Positions 55,498 to 62,617 of a stretch of DNA of 64,000 nucleotides are shown here, piece after piece. Below the pieces are notes generated by a model that saw only the letters and a list, made by a program, of their open reading frames with translations, made no database searches and was not told where the DNA came from. Positions within the stretch are counted from its first letter, which is position 1. Each line of letters begins with the position of its first letter. The translations under genes were made by a program, and so were the position numbers. Origin of the DNA: an uncultured Lachnospiraceae bacterium (GTDB lineage: Bacteria > Bacillota > Clostridia > Lachnospirales > Lachnospiraceae); assembly GCA_934351925.1 (NCBI GenBank), contig CAKRJT010000010.1:34903-98902 (forward strand), given 5' to 3'.

Positions 55498-56574
55498 TTA
55501 TTCTAGCCCCCTCCACAAATCAGTTAACTCCTCATTTTCAAACGAAGCAATAACATTCGCAATTCCAAGCATTGCAGTTGTACCCATATCGTCGTATACT
55601 TTTGCTTTCACCTTTTCCTTGCCACATGCTCCGATAAATCTTATTGTATCTAGATCATCCTTAGAATTATCATCAAATTTAACCGCCAGCTTTTTAGCCC
55701 TAAGCAGCGATTCGTGTGCCTTATTGCTTTCTCCTGACAATAGCTGTGCACCTGAAAGACATGCGAGAAACACACATTCCATCTTATCAAAGTAGCTGAC
55801 TTCTCCCTCATTTTTTAACCCGGAAATCATCTGTATTCCCCAAAGAATGATTTCCTTTGCTGCTCCATAAGCCTTCTGGTGGCAGAACAGATTAAAGTAA
55901 CCGATAACTGTGCGAATCAGTGCAACAACATGCTCTAAAAGTGCGTCAGACAGATAGGGCATTGCCTTTTCAATGTATCTGTCCTCGGATGCCATGGTCA
56001 TACCTATAAGGTCGTTGTATATTCCACCTGCATTATGTTTTTTCAGCATGTCGACCGCCTTATCGACAGCACCAAGGCTTAATAAAACCTCTGCAATATG
56101 TCCACATAAAATGCTTTCATTTATATTAAAATCCGTATTCTGTGAAACCAGCAGCCTGCTGTTTTCATATAATTCCAATGCCCTTTTAAGAAGCCTTTCA
56201 TCCTTTTTTTCTATTCCGAATGCCCTGTATAAGGCTGCACTGTTGTATACTATGTCAAAATTATTTGGATACTTTTTAAGGCTTTTTTCCGCCTCAGCCA
56301 GACCATCCATATTTTTTTCATGGCGATACTGCTTTAACCGCTCCACACTTTTTTCCAGATGATTGTCCTTCATCTCATATCCCAAAAGTACATCCACCGA
56401 TGTGTCAAAAAAGTCTGCAAGCTCCATCACCATATTCAGCTCCGGCTGCGAAAGCTTGGCTTCCCACTTATATACCGCACCTGTTGTGACACCCAACACC
56501 TCTGCGAGCTGCTCCTGTGTCAGAGAGCGCTCCTTTCGTAAAACACGAATATTTTCTGCTAACTTATTTGTCAT
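55498..56574 (-). CDS. XRE-family regulator with TPR-like C-terminal domain
   Basis: The 358-residue protein has a strong helix-turn-helix at residues 5-60 (LTQEQLAEVLGVTTGAVYKW) and a helical, TPR-like remainder (about 75-340). The fused HTH-plus-TPR layout resembles transporter-linked regulators that respond to a compound or peptide. GGAGGTAAAC precedes the ATG. It forms an operon with the ABC exporter and has a TATAAT box at 56600-56605. Confidence 0.85.
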   Translation of the reverse strand: MTNKLAENIRVLRKERSLTQEQLAEVLGVTTGAVYKWEAKLSQPELNMVMELADFFDTSVDVLLGYEMKDNHLEKSVERLKQYRHEKNMDGLAEAEKSLKKYPNNFDIVYNSAALYRAFGIEKKDERLLKRALELYENSRLLVSQNTDFNINESILCGHIAEVLLSLGAVDKAVDMLKKHNAGGIYNDLIGMTMASEDRYIEKAMPYLSDALLEHVVALIRTVIGYFNLFCHQKAYGAAKEIILWGIQMISGLKNEGEVSYFDKMECVFLACLSGAQLLSGESNKAHESLLRAKKLAVKFDDNSKDDLDTIRFIGACGKEKVKAKVYDDMGTTAMLGIANVIASFENEELTDLWRGLE

Positions 56575-56690
56575 ACTGTTTACCTCCTATATGACTCTGA
56601 TTATAGCAGACCACCCGCTCTACTTGAACACACCATCCATACAATTTTGAGGTAGTTTTTTATACCACCAGTATGGTTACAGCTCAAGTC

Positions 56691-56801
56691 TCATAGAAAT
56701 GAGTTCCTGATATCCACTGATTTTGGACTTAAAGCCCTTGGGATTGCGACCATACTCAACCCTGTCAATTTACTTACCTCATTCACTGTCATCATTGCCA
56801 T
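56691..56801 (-). pseudogene. N-terminal remnant of a MerR-family regulator
   Basis: A very good ribosome site (GAGGAGGAG) precedes ATG at 56801. The peptide starts MAMMTVNEVSKLTGLS, the first helix of a MerR DNA-binding domain, but the expected continuation (VRTLxYYDxxGLL) is missing. The sequence diverges into VAIPRALSPKSVDIRNSFL and stops after 36 codons. A real MerR protein needs at least 110 residues. It lies just outside one of the two 59-bp direct repeats. Confidence 0.55.
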
Positions 56802-56862
56802 CTCCTCCTCTCGATAGGTATACTTTAAACTATTACGCAACGTAGGAGTCAATAACTTTTTG

Positions 56863-56898
56863 AAAAAAAGCACCGCGTCAATCTCTGCCGCGGTGCCT
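56863..56898 (-). terminator. Terminator of the SecB-like operon
   Basis: GCACCGCGG and CGCGGTGC form a hairpin followed on the minus strand by TTTTTTT. It is part of the first 59-bp direct repeat. Confidence 0.8.
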
Positions 56899-56923
56899 GT
56901 AAATTCAAAATGATATTCAATTT
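56865..56923. repeat. 59-bp direct repeat, copy 1
   Basis: It is 55/59 identical to 58377-58435, by direct comparison. Each copy contains the GCACCGCG hairpin and an AT-rich tail ending ATATTCAATTT. The two copies bracket the toxin-antitoxin-chaperone-like genes. Confidence 0.9.
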
Positions 56924-56940
56924 GCACATGTGCATGATAA

Positions 56941-57363
56941 CTATTCGTCATTATTATCAATCTTTTCAAACAATTTTGCCACATTCATTGTCGGTAAAAT
57001 AATAGGTTCTCTACCCGAACTGCTTGTTATCATAGAAACCAAACTCCTTAAATACGGAAACATAATGGCTATCGCATTTGTTTCCCACTTTGCCTCCCAT
57101 TCCCCATTACATACAAATCTGCCAGCAATTTCAACAGTCAGTTTATATGTAGCATTAGCAATGTCGCCATCCTGTGAATAAAAAACATTAACTTCCAAAT
57201 TCTCCTGAAAATCATTTGAAGAAAGCAACATATTAGATTTACTAAAATTAAAGTTGTATGCAACATTCCCCTCCGGAAATTCAAATTCAGGAGCACAGTT
57301 ATAATGAATATTGACTAACCTGTATCCCAGAAACTGTATTACTGCCATATTATTTTCACTCAT
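56941..57363 (-). CDS. SecB-like chaperone, probable toxin-antitoxin-associated type
   Basis: The 140-residue protein is beta-rich (YNFNFSKSNMLLSSNDFQEN, NATYKLTVEIAGRFVCNGEW) and ends in a SecB-type helix-turn: AIAIMFPYLRSLVSMITSSS followed by GREPIILPTMNV. The pattern PYLRS-x-VSxIT-x-G-x-PxxLPxxN is the SecB C-terminal signature seen in SecB-like proteins of Gram-positives. Gram-positive bacteria lack the SecB export route; such proteins in M. tuberculosis (Rv1957) protect an antitoxin. The gene overlaps the upstream small gene by 4 bp (ATGA). AGGAGG lies 10 nt before its ATG. Confidence 0.7.
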   Translation of the reverse strand: MSENNMAVIQFLGYRLVNIHYNCAPEFEFPEGNVAYNFNFSKSNMLLSSNDFQENLEVNVFYSQDGDIANATYKLTVEIAGRFVCNGEWEAKWETNAIAIMFPYLRSLVSMITSSSGREPIILPTMNVAKLFEKIDNNDE

Positions 57364-57638
57364 GCAACAAAATTCCTCCTCTCGGATACATCAAAAGACA
57401 TACCTGAACGTGATGTAGCAATCGAACTAAAAGCATATGTTTTACTTGCACAATGTATTATTGACATCTGTTGAGTAGAGACATTTTTAGAACTATTTTT
57501 ATTTTCATCAATCTGTCCATCTAAAATATGACTATCTGCACTGTGTTCAACAGCCTCCTGAATATTCTTCTTAACAGCCTGAATATCCATAGCATCGACA
57601 TAGTTCTTAAAATCATTAAATAAACTCTTCATATCCAT
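57360..57638 (-). CDS. Small protein, candidate antitoxin with chaperone-dependent tail
   Basis: The 92-residue protein starts with an amphipathic helical segment (MDMKSLFNDFKNYVDAMDIQ), has a polar middle (ENKNSSKNVS), and ends in an extended tail with hydrophobic residues (MSIIHCASKTYAFSSIATS). There is no recognised DNA-binding motif. The first 23 bp overlap the ART-like gene and the last 4 bp overlap the SecB-like gene. In toxin-antitoxin-chaperone modules the antitoxin carries a C-terminal, aggregation-prone extension that binds SecB; the tail here fits. That role is inferred from order and overlap only. GGGAGAGATG precedes its ATG. Confidence 0.6.
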   Translation of the reverse strand: MDMKSLFNDFKNYVDAMDIQAVKKNIQEAVEHSADSHILDGQIDENKNSSKNVSTQQMSIIHCASKTYAFSSIATSRSGMSFDVSERRNFVA

Positions 57639-58230
57639 TAAACATCTCTCCCTTCTCTACCAACTTTATGTCTTTTATTATGGGCTTATTCGTATCAATA
57701 CAAGCCATTATTACATTAGGTACATATGTTTTCGGAAACTGTCTTTCACCTTTATCAAACCTAAAACGACTTTCTTCTTCTATCATTCCAAAAAACTGCG
57801 GACACCTAATAACCGATACAGAACGTAGCTTTCTGATTGTATCAAATACCTGTGTATCTGCCACAGCAGCGTTATGATACTTATATTCTGGGTCAACTGC
57901 TAATGATTTATTCAACATAATATATCTCATTTGATGAAAATATTCCAAACTTTCAGGATTGAATAAATCTAAATACTCCTCATCTTCACATTCAACCACG
58001 CATGATAGAATCGCATATTGATTAGGATGTTTTTTCTGTTTGATATGATATTTCTCCAGTTCCCTTGCACATCTAACAGGATAAGTATTGTCTTCTCCTG
58101 CCTGACAGAAAAAATATGCTCCGACACCCATCCTTAAGCTGTCTGTATCACTTGGACGAAAATGATTTTCCTGAATAATAGATTGACCATTTTCTAATGA
58201 TGTTCCATGAAAACATTTAAGCCTTATCAT
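57616..58230 (-). CDS. ADP-ribosyltransferase-like protein, candidate toxin
   Basis: The 204-residue protein opens with LKCFHGTSLENGQSIIQENH, then SDTDSLRMGVGAYFFCQAGE. The pattern FHGT near the N-terminus, an alpha helix, then GxGxYFF and a helix with xxARELEKYH is typical of the H-Y-x class of ADP-ribosyltransferase-like folds (as in PARP-like and DUF3990-like toxins). Candidate His is residue 8 and the Tyr about residue 39; the third residue is not certain. The gene is AT-rich compared with its neighbours. AGGGAGATATAG precedes the ATG. It is first in the operon. Alternative: an immune effector rather than a toxin. Confidence 0.6.
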   Translation of the reverse strand: MIRLKCFHGTSLENGQSIIQENHFRPSDTDSLRMGVGAYFFCQAGEDNTYPVRCARELEKYHIKQKKHPNQYAILSCVVECEDEEYLDLFNPESLEYFHQMRYIMLNKSLAVDPEYKYHNAAVADTQVFDTIRKLRSVSVIRCPQFFGMIEEESRFRFDKGERQFPKTYVPNVIMACIDTNKPIIKDIKLVEKGEMFNGYEEFI

Positions 58231-58287
58231 CTATATCTCCCTTTACTTCCAAATGAAACATACCTGACACATATCAACAAAAATACC

Positions 58288-58307
58288 TTATTCTTCTAAA
58301 AGAATAA
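58288..58307. promoter_or_regulatory. 20-bp near-palindrome over the -10 of the ART/SecB-like operon; candidate operator
   Basis: TTATTCTTCTAAAAGAATAA is a palindrome with a single mispaired position and overlaps the -10 hexamer. This is where toxin-antitoxin operators usually lie. Confidence 0.6.
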
Positions 58308-58329
58308 CATGCAGACCACCTAAAATCAA
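58301..58329 (-). promoter_or_regulatory. Candidate promoter of the ART/antitoxin/SecB-like operon
   Basis: TTGATT and TATTCT are 17 bp apart on the minus strand. The leader would be about 65 nt long. Confidence 0.5.
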
Positions 58330-58370
58330 CCTGCTTTTAATAGTTCTTAGTAATAAAAAAATAGCTTTAT

Positions 58371-58410
58371 AATGCGAAAAAGCACCGCGTCAATCTCTGC
58401 CGCGGTGCCT
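58371..58410 (-). terminator. Terminator within direct repeat copy 2
   Basis: The same GCACCGCG hairpin, followed on the minus strand by TTTTTCGCATT. It would end transcription from the hsp20 side. Confidence 0.75.
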
Positions 58411-58435
58411 TTAAGTTCAAAACAATATTCAATTT
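58377..58435. repeat. 59-bp direct repeat, copy 2
   Basis: Partner of 56865-56923, with 4 differences in 59 bp. It lies upstream of the three-gene cassette. Confidence 0.9.
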
Positions 58436-58475
58436 TTCCTTTTCAAAAGCCGGCTCTTAAAACTACTTCAATCCG

Positions 58476-58595
58476 CTATTCATAATGCTTTTTATGCTTT
58501 CCTGAAGTATGCTCCTCCTCGCCGTTCTCAGCAGTCAGGTTAACCTTCTGCTGTACTTTTCTCTTCTTTAACGGGTGTTTTGGATTCTTATCCAT
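58476..58595 (-). CDS. Possible 39-residue Lys-rich small protein
   Basis: The frame reads MDKNPKHPLKKRKVQQKVNL, then AENGEEEHTSGKHKKHYE. An in-frame extension to 58727 runs through repeated, structured DNA and is not credible. The ribosome site (AAAGAAGCG) is weak. It follows hsp20 in the same direction. No function can be given and it may not be expressed. Confidence 0.35.
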   Translation of the reverse strand: MDKNPKHPLKKRKVQQKVNLTAENGEEEHTSGKHKKHYE

Positions 58596-58710
58596 ATATA
58601 TCGCTTCTTTCTTTTTGTCAATGATATTCGCAATCCGCTTCGCTGCTTGCTCATATAAAATCGATGCTTCGCATCTCTCCAGAAGCTTAGCCAAGCTTCC
58701 TGCAAAAGAG

Positions 58711-58743
58711 CTCACCCCATCACCCAAGGGTAATGGGGTTTCT
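58711..58743 (-). terminator. Terminator of hsp20
   Basis: ACCCCAT and ATGGGGT pair around an inner stem on the minus strand, and GAGCTCTTTTGC follows. The plus strand carries a better T-tract (TTTCTCTTTT), but no plus-strand gene ends here. Confidence 0.5.
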
Positions 58744-58766
58744 CTTTTATTTTATAAATTATTGCA

Positions 58767-59207
58767 TCAGCCTTCAATAGCTATATACTTCTTGTTCTCA
58801 ACAGCCTTGGCAGCCTTCTTCGGAACCACAAGTCTTAAAATACCATCCTCGTACTTAGCCTTGATGTCATCCTCGGTAACACCTTCGCCTACATAGAAGC
58901 TACGGCTCATCGAACCTGCATAACGCTCTCTTCTGATATACTTGCCATTCTTGTCCTGCTCGTCCTTATCAAGACCCTTTGCAGCACTTATGGTCAGGTA
59001 ACCATTATCAAGCTTAGCATTGATTTCATCCTTCTTAAATCCAGGAAGGTCAATGTCTACCTCGTAGCCTGTCTCAGTCTCCTTGACATCCGTCTTCATC
59101 ACATTGCCTGCATGCTTACCATACAGAGCCTTGTCAACCTCAGGGAATCCAAAGTTCATCCAATCATCATTAAATAAGTTCTCTCCAAAAATACTAGGCA
59201 TTAACAT
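58767..59207 (-). CDS. Hsp20/alpha-crystallin small heat-shock protein
   Basis: The 146-residue holdase has an N-terminal hydrophobic arm and an alpha-crystallin domain (about residues 38-140). The family features ETGYEVDIDLPGFKKDEINAKL..., a GxLxI-like element (YEDGILRLVVPKK) and a C-terminal IAIEG (I-x-I-type) are present. GGAGAGATGACTT precedes the ATG; an ATG two codons in is an alternative. A CIRCE-like element and a strong promoter lie upstream. Confidence 0.93.
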   Translation of the reverse strand: MLMPSIFGENLFNDDWMNFGFPEVDKALYGKHAGNVMKTDVKETETGYEVDIDLPGFKKDEINAKLDNGYLTISAAKGLDKDEQDKNGKYIRRERYAGSMSRSFYVGEGVTEDDIKAKYEDGILRLVVPKKAAKAVENKKYIAIEG

Positions 59208-59352
59208 AAGTCATCTCTCCTTTTCCTAAAAAACAAAACCTAAAATTATTACCTTCTGTTACTTCATTTTTGGAACCGGGATGTACGAGGAACCTCAAGG
59301 TAATTCGTAACTCCTTCTACCTTTTTTAGTTCCTTTCCTTTGTTCTGAGTAC

Positions 59353-59381
59353 GTTATACATCTTTTTATTAGCAATGTCAA
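59353..59381 (-). promoter_or_regulatory. Sigma-A promoter of hsp20
   Basis: TTGACA and TATAAC are 17 bp apart; the -35 lies inside the CIRCE-like element. The rest of 59208-59713 contains a 9-bp inverted repeat (TCTGTCCAA / TTGGACAGA, 59565-59601) but no gene. Confidence 0.8.
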
Positions 59382-59395
59382 GAGGTGAGTGCTAA
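59369..59395. promoter_or_regulatory. CIRCE-like operator of hsp20
   Basis: TTAGCAATG-N9-GAGTGCTAA has two mismatches to the CIRCE consensus, both in the left half. The 3' flank (AATTAAATTATAAAAAAAAT) is the same as that of the clpB element. Confidence 0.78.
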
Positions 59396-59713
59396 TTAAA
59401 TTATAAAAAAAATATAAACAAAATATTCTCAAGGTGCATGTCTGAATCTCCACGGAAATCCCCGTCTAAAAGCCCCTGATATCTGTTGCATCAGTCCAAA
59501 CTCTTGTTTATAATGTATACGGACTGAGAAATATCGCTATAAGGTCTCATAATATCTCATTTTCTCTGTCCAACAGTTAAAACAAGCCCCTATTGGACAG
59601 AAAAATAACAAAAATCCGGCAAAATAACGGCAATTTTTCTGCCCATAACACCTCTTTTTTTGCAATATAGACAGAAAGGCAACTCTCATTTTACCTGATT
59701 TGTTTCAACTATA

Positions 59714-60124
59714 CTACCTTATAAAGTTAGTGAACACAAAGTCCTGCTCCTTAGGCATCTTTAACCCCATCTTCATTGCAACATTCTTGCAGTTGATTAA
59801 AAATGCCATATTTTCTCCGAGAATCTGCATCATCTGCATTCCCTCAGCGTCCCTTTTAACCTCATCAGGGTTGGTTCCGTGAACCATATTCCAATACCTT
59901 GACGTGACAATCGGCATCTGCATAAGCCCAAAGTACTTATTCATTTGATCCCACGTCGCAGTTGTGCCCGCGCGCCTTGCCGATATGACTGCCGCCGCAG
60001 GTTTAAGCCTGAATCTGTTTCCGTGTCCGTTCAAATCGGCATAGAATACCCTGTCCATGAACGAGGTTACCTTTAATGTCTTCTCTCTTTCACTGTCACC
60101 ATTATAAACAAAACAAGACCTCAT
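59714..60124 (-). pseudogene. C-terminal remnant of an NADPH-dependent FMN reductase/flavodoxin-family protein
   Basis: The visible sequence SFMDRVFYADLNGHGNRFRL, with KPAAAVISARRAGTTATWDQ and MPIVTSRYWNMVHG, matches the C-terminal two-thirds of flavodoxin-like NAD(P)H:FMN oxidoreductases of about 200 residues. The N-terminal half, including the FMN phosphate loop and the GSPVYY segment, is missing. The first codons lie inside the terminator hairpin of the neighbouring lysR remnant, so the ATG at 60124 is not a native start. It is probably a non-functional 5'-deleted copy. Confidence 0.65.
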
Positions 60125-60143
60125 AAGAAGTCTCGTTTTGTTA
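60107..60143 (-). terminator. Terminator of the lysR-like gene
   Basis: AAACGAGAC and GTCTTGTTT pair on the minus strand, followed by TGTTTATAA. Confidence 0.6.
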
Positions 60144-60172
60144 TTCAGTATTAACCTTTAGGTTATAACCGC

Positions 60173-61060
60173 TCATTTTACTTTTTCTATCGCGTTTATC
60201 AGCCTTTTTACCTTGTCCGACGGCTCCTTAGAGCACAGTAAACCGAATGGCATTGTGTATGTCCATTCGACGGGAATTATTTTTATCAGCGGATGAATGC
60301 TCTCCCAGCTCTTTATCGCAAGCAGAACCTCATTGCTGTTCTCGCATCTGTTAAACACTTCCACATCGTAGAAATCAAAGTCAACAATATTTATATCGGG
60401 ATGATTCTCTGTCAGATCATCGCGCAGCTCATCGACATAGTGGCTCCAATTTCTGTGCATCAGCATGAGACTCTCGCCCTCAAGATCGTTTAACGTAATC
60501 TTTTTCTTCTTTGCCAGCCTGTGATGAATTGACACAGCCGCGCAGAATTTCTCCCTCGATATTTCAACTCCGTTGCAGCCTCGAAGCTTCAACATCGAAT
60601 CATCGAAAATTCCGGCAATCACGTCGATATTCTGCCCGAGATTTCCAAGTATTTCCCTTGCATTCTCGAGCGTGTTCTCAAACGGAACCAGTTGGAACTT
60701 CATATCAGGGTATATCTTCTGTATCTTAGGCCACAAGTCAACAAATACCTGAGGCGGTGTGAGCGGTGATATTCCTACGCGTATCACGTCATCCGATGTC
60801 TGCATTGCCTCTTTTGCCCTCTTTACCGACTCCTTGCAGTATCCTATAATATATTTTGCATCGTTGTATATTGATTTTCCCGCCTCCGTTACCACAAGTC
60901 CTCTGTGCGTCCTCGAAAACAACTGCCCACCAAGGCTTGCCTCGAGCAAATCAATCTGCTTTATGACTGCGGGCGGTGAGATAAACAGCTTATCGGCAGC
61001 CTTGCTGAAGCTCCCCGCCTCGACAACACATATAAAGGTTTCAAGCTATGGGTTGTACAT
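60173..61060 (-). pseudogene. LysR-family regulator with an early in-frame amber codon
   Basis: TAGGAGG lies 7 nt before ATG (61060), but codon 5 is TAG (MYNP*). The frame continues intact for 290 more codons: a complete helix-turn-helix (FICVVEAGSFSKAADKLFIS, PAVIKQIDLLEASLGGQLF) and a LysR substrate domain. A single CAG-to-TAG change restores a normal start (MYNPQLETF). An internal TTG at 60949 would give a protein lacking most of the HTH. Amber suppression, sequencing error or recent decay are possible. The adjacent flavoprotein remnant supports decay. Confidence 0.75.
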
Positions 61061-61071
61061 AATCTGACCTC

Positions 61072-62397
61072 CTAAAACAAAAACGGCACCATATAAATCG
61101 GACGAAGCTTTAACATTCCATCCGAGGATACGTCTTTTTGCGAGACTAAATATCTCTCTCCCATACATTTAGAGTATTTTCTCACAAATTCATCCATTGA
61201 CTCATGCTTCTTCACGGACGATGATTTCACCTCAATCGGAATAACCTTATTCTTCCTTGTGACCAAAAAGTCAATTTCATAGCTATGGGTGCTGTTCTCC
61301 TTTTTCCAAGTATGATAATACAGCTCTCTGTTCTTTGCCGCAAGCATCTGCGCAACGGCATTTTCAAACAAATATCCCAAATCTATATCAAGCTTATCAC
61401 TCAACAGCTTTTTATATATGTCACTCCGCAGCCCGTCAGCATCATTGAACAACATTGTCGTAAATAAGCCCACATCCGACATGTACAGTTTAAAGCTGTC
61501 AATTTTTCTTGTCTGTGAAAGAGCTGCGCCCGGCTCGGCAACATCATAACACGGAAGCACAATTTTTGAATCAATCAAATCAAAAAGTCGCTCCTCATCC
61601 TTTCTTGTCTTTTGCTTTCCTGTCGCCGCCGTAATCACAAATCTTTTCTTTTTTAGGGCAAGCTGGCTCGGAACAGACTTATACATATCCGACAGGCGTC
61701 CTGAAGCATCTATCTTCTTTAAATCTTCCACATACAAATCTATAATTTTTCTTTTTACCTTGTCGACATAATCAAAATTTTTCTTTTCAATATAGGCTTC
61801 AACCGCCTGCGGCATTCCTCCCACAGCCATATAAAGTCTGAAATTGCGCACAAGGCTTCTGTTGGTCGCATCTCCGACGGCGATACCGCTGTCGCATATC
61901 TGCCTGATTATCTCGGGATTGCCACCGACCGCCCACAAAAACTCCTCGTAATCCATCGGATACACATTTATTTTGTGTTCCTCGGACGGAATCATAATTC
62001 CCTTTACATTCTTCTTTATGGAAATAAGCGAGCCTGTCTCAATGTAATCATATCTGCCATCCTTGACCAGATATTTAATTGCCTGTCTTGCCCTCGGATA
62101 AAGCTGTATCTCGTCAAATATAATCACCGAATTACGCTCATACAGTCTTACTCCCGTCTCCGCCTGAAGCCTTAGAAAAAATAAATCCGGCTTTGCAATA
62201 TCCTTAAACACGTCAAGCAGTTCCTCTGTTACATTTGCAAAATCAATCTTTATATACGATTGATATTCCTTCTTTGCAAACTCCTCCGCAATCGTTGTCT
62301 TTCCAACACGCCTTGCACCCTCAAGCAGGCAAGCATAGCTCCCTCTGTATTCCTCTTTCCATTCCAACAGGCTGTCATAGGCTTTTCTCCTGAACAT
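61072..62397 (-). CDS. AAA+ ATPase with DUF4143 domain
   Basis: The 441-residue protein has Walker A LLEGARRVGKTTIAEEF (about residue 25), Walker B SVIIFDEIQLYPRA (about 90), and a C-terminal DUF4143 domain with EIDFLVTRKNKVIPIEVKSS, a PD-(D/E)xK-like strand pattern. These ATPases are common in accessory regions and are of unknown function. The start at 62397 (MFRRKAYD) is chosen for GAAAGG 9 nt upstream; an ATG at 62406 is an alternative. Its promoter region contains five 33-bp iterons. Confidence 0.85.
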   Translation of the reverse strand: MFRRKAYDSLLEWKEEYRGSYACLLEGARRVGKTTIAEEFAKKEYQSYIKIDFANVTEELLDVFKDIAKPDLFFLRLQAETGVRLYERNSVIIFDEIQLYPRARQAIKYLVKDGRYDYIETGSLISIKKNVKGIMIPSEEHKINVYPMDYEEFLWAVGGNPEIIRQICDSGIAVGDATNRSLVRNFRLYMAVGGMPQAVEAYIEKKNFDYVDKVKRKIIDLYVEDLKKIDASGRLSDMYKSVPSQLALKKKRFVITAATGKQKTRKDEERLFDLIDSKIVLPCYDVAEPGAALSQTRKIDSFKLYMSDVGLFTTMLFNDADGLRSDIYKKLLSDKLDIDLGYLFENAVAQMLAAKNRELYYHTWKKENSTHSYEIDFLVTRKNKVIPIEVKSSSVKKHESMDEFVRKYSKCMGERYLVSQKDVSSDGMLKLRPIYMVPFLF

Positions 62398-62414
62398 TTC
62401 ACCCATCCTTTCAT

Positions 62415-62568
62415 AAAAAGTATAATTATTTCAAGTGCTTTTAATGATAAAAGTATAGTTTTTTCAACTATATTCTATTCAAAAAGTATAATTATTTCAA
62501 GTACTAATATACCAAAAAGTATAGTTTTTTCAAGTTATTTTACCCCAAAAAGTATAATTATTTCAAGT
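62415..62568. repeat. Five direct repeats at an exact 33-bp period upstream of the AAA ATPase
   Basis: AAAAAGTATA(A/G)TT(A/T)TTTCAA(G/C)T recurs with its reference G at 62420, 62453, 62486, 62519 and 62552, each step exactly 33 bp. Copies alternate between AATTATTTCAA and GTTTTTTCAA forms. Read on the minus strand each copy begins TTGAAA and contains TATACTTTTT. Confidence 0.9.
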
Positions 62569-62583
62569 TCTATTCCTTAACAA

Positions 62584-62610
62584 CTAAAAAGACGCAGGAT
62601 TTCCCGCGCC
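62584..62610 (-). terminator. Terminator of the GNAT gene
   Basis: GGCGCGGGAAATCCTGCGTC forms a hairpin and is followed by TTTTTAG on the minus strand. Confidence 0.75.
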
Positions 62611-62617
62611 TTTTAAC

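Noticed and set aside
58596..58727. Extension of the small Lys-rich frame upstream to 58727
   Set aside because: The extension covers the dispersed repeat and hsp20 terminator and lacks a ribosome site.
62415..62568. Possible CRISPR array (regular repeats)
   Set aside because: Repeat units are about 22 bp with 11-bp gaps, degenerate, and AT-rich; no cas gene is near. They are iterons, not a CRISPR array.
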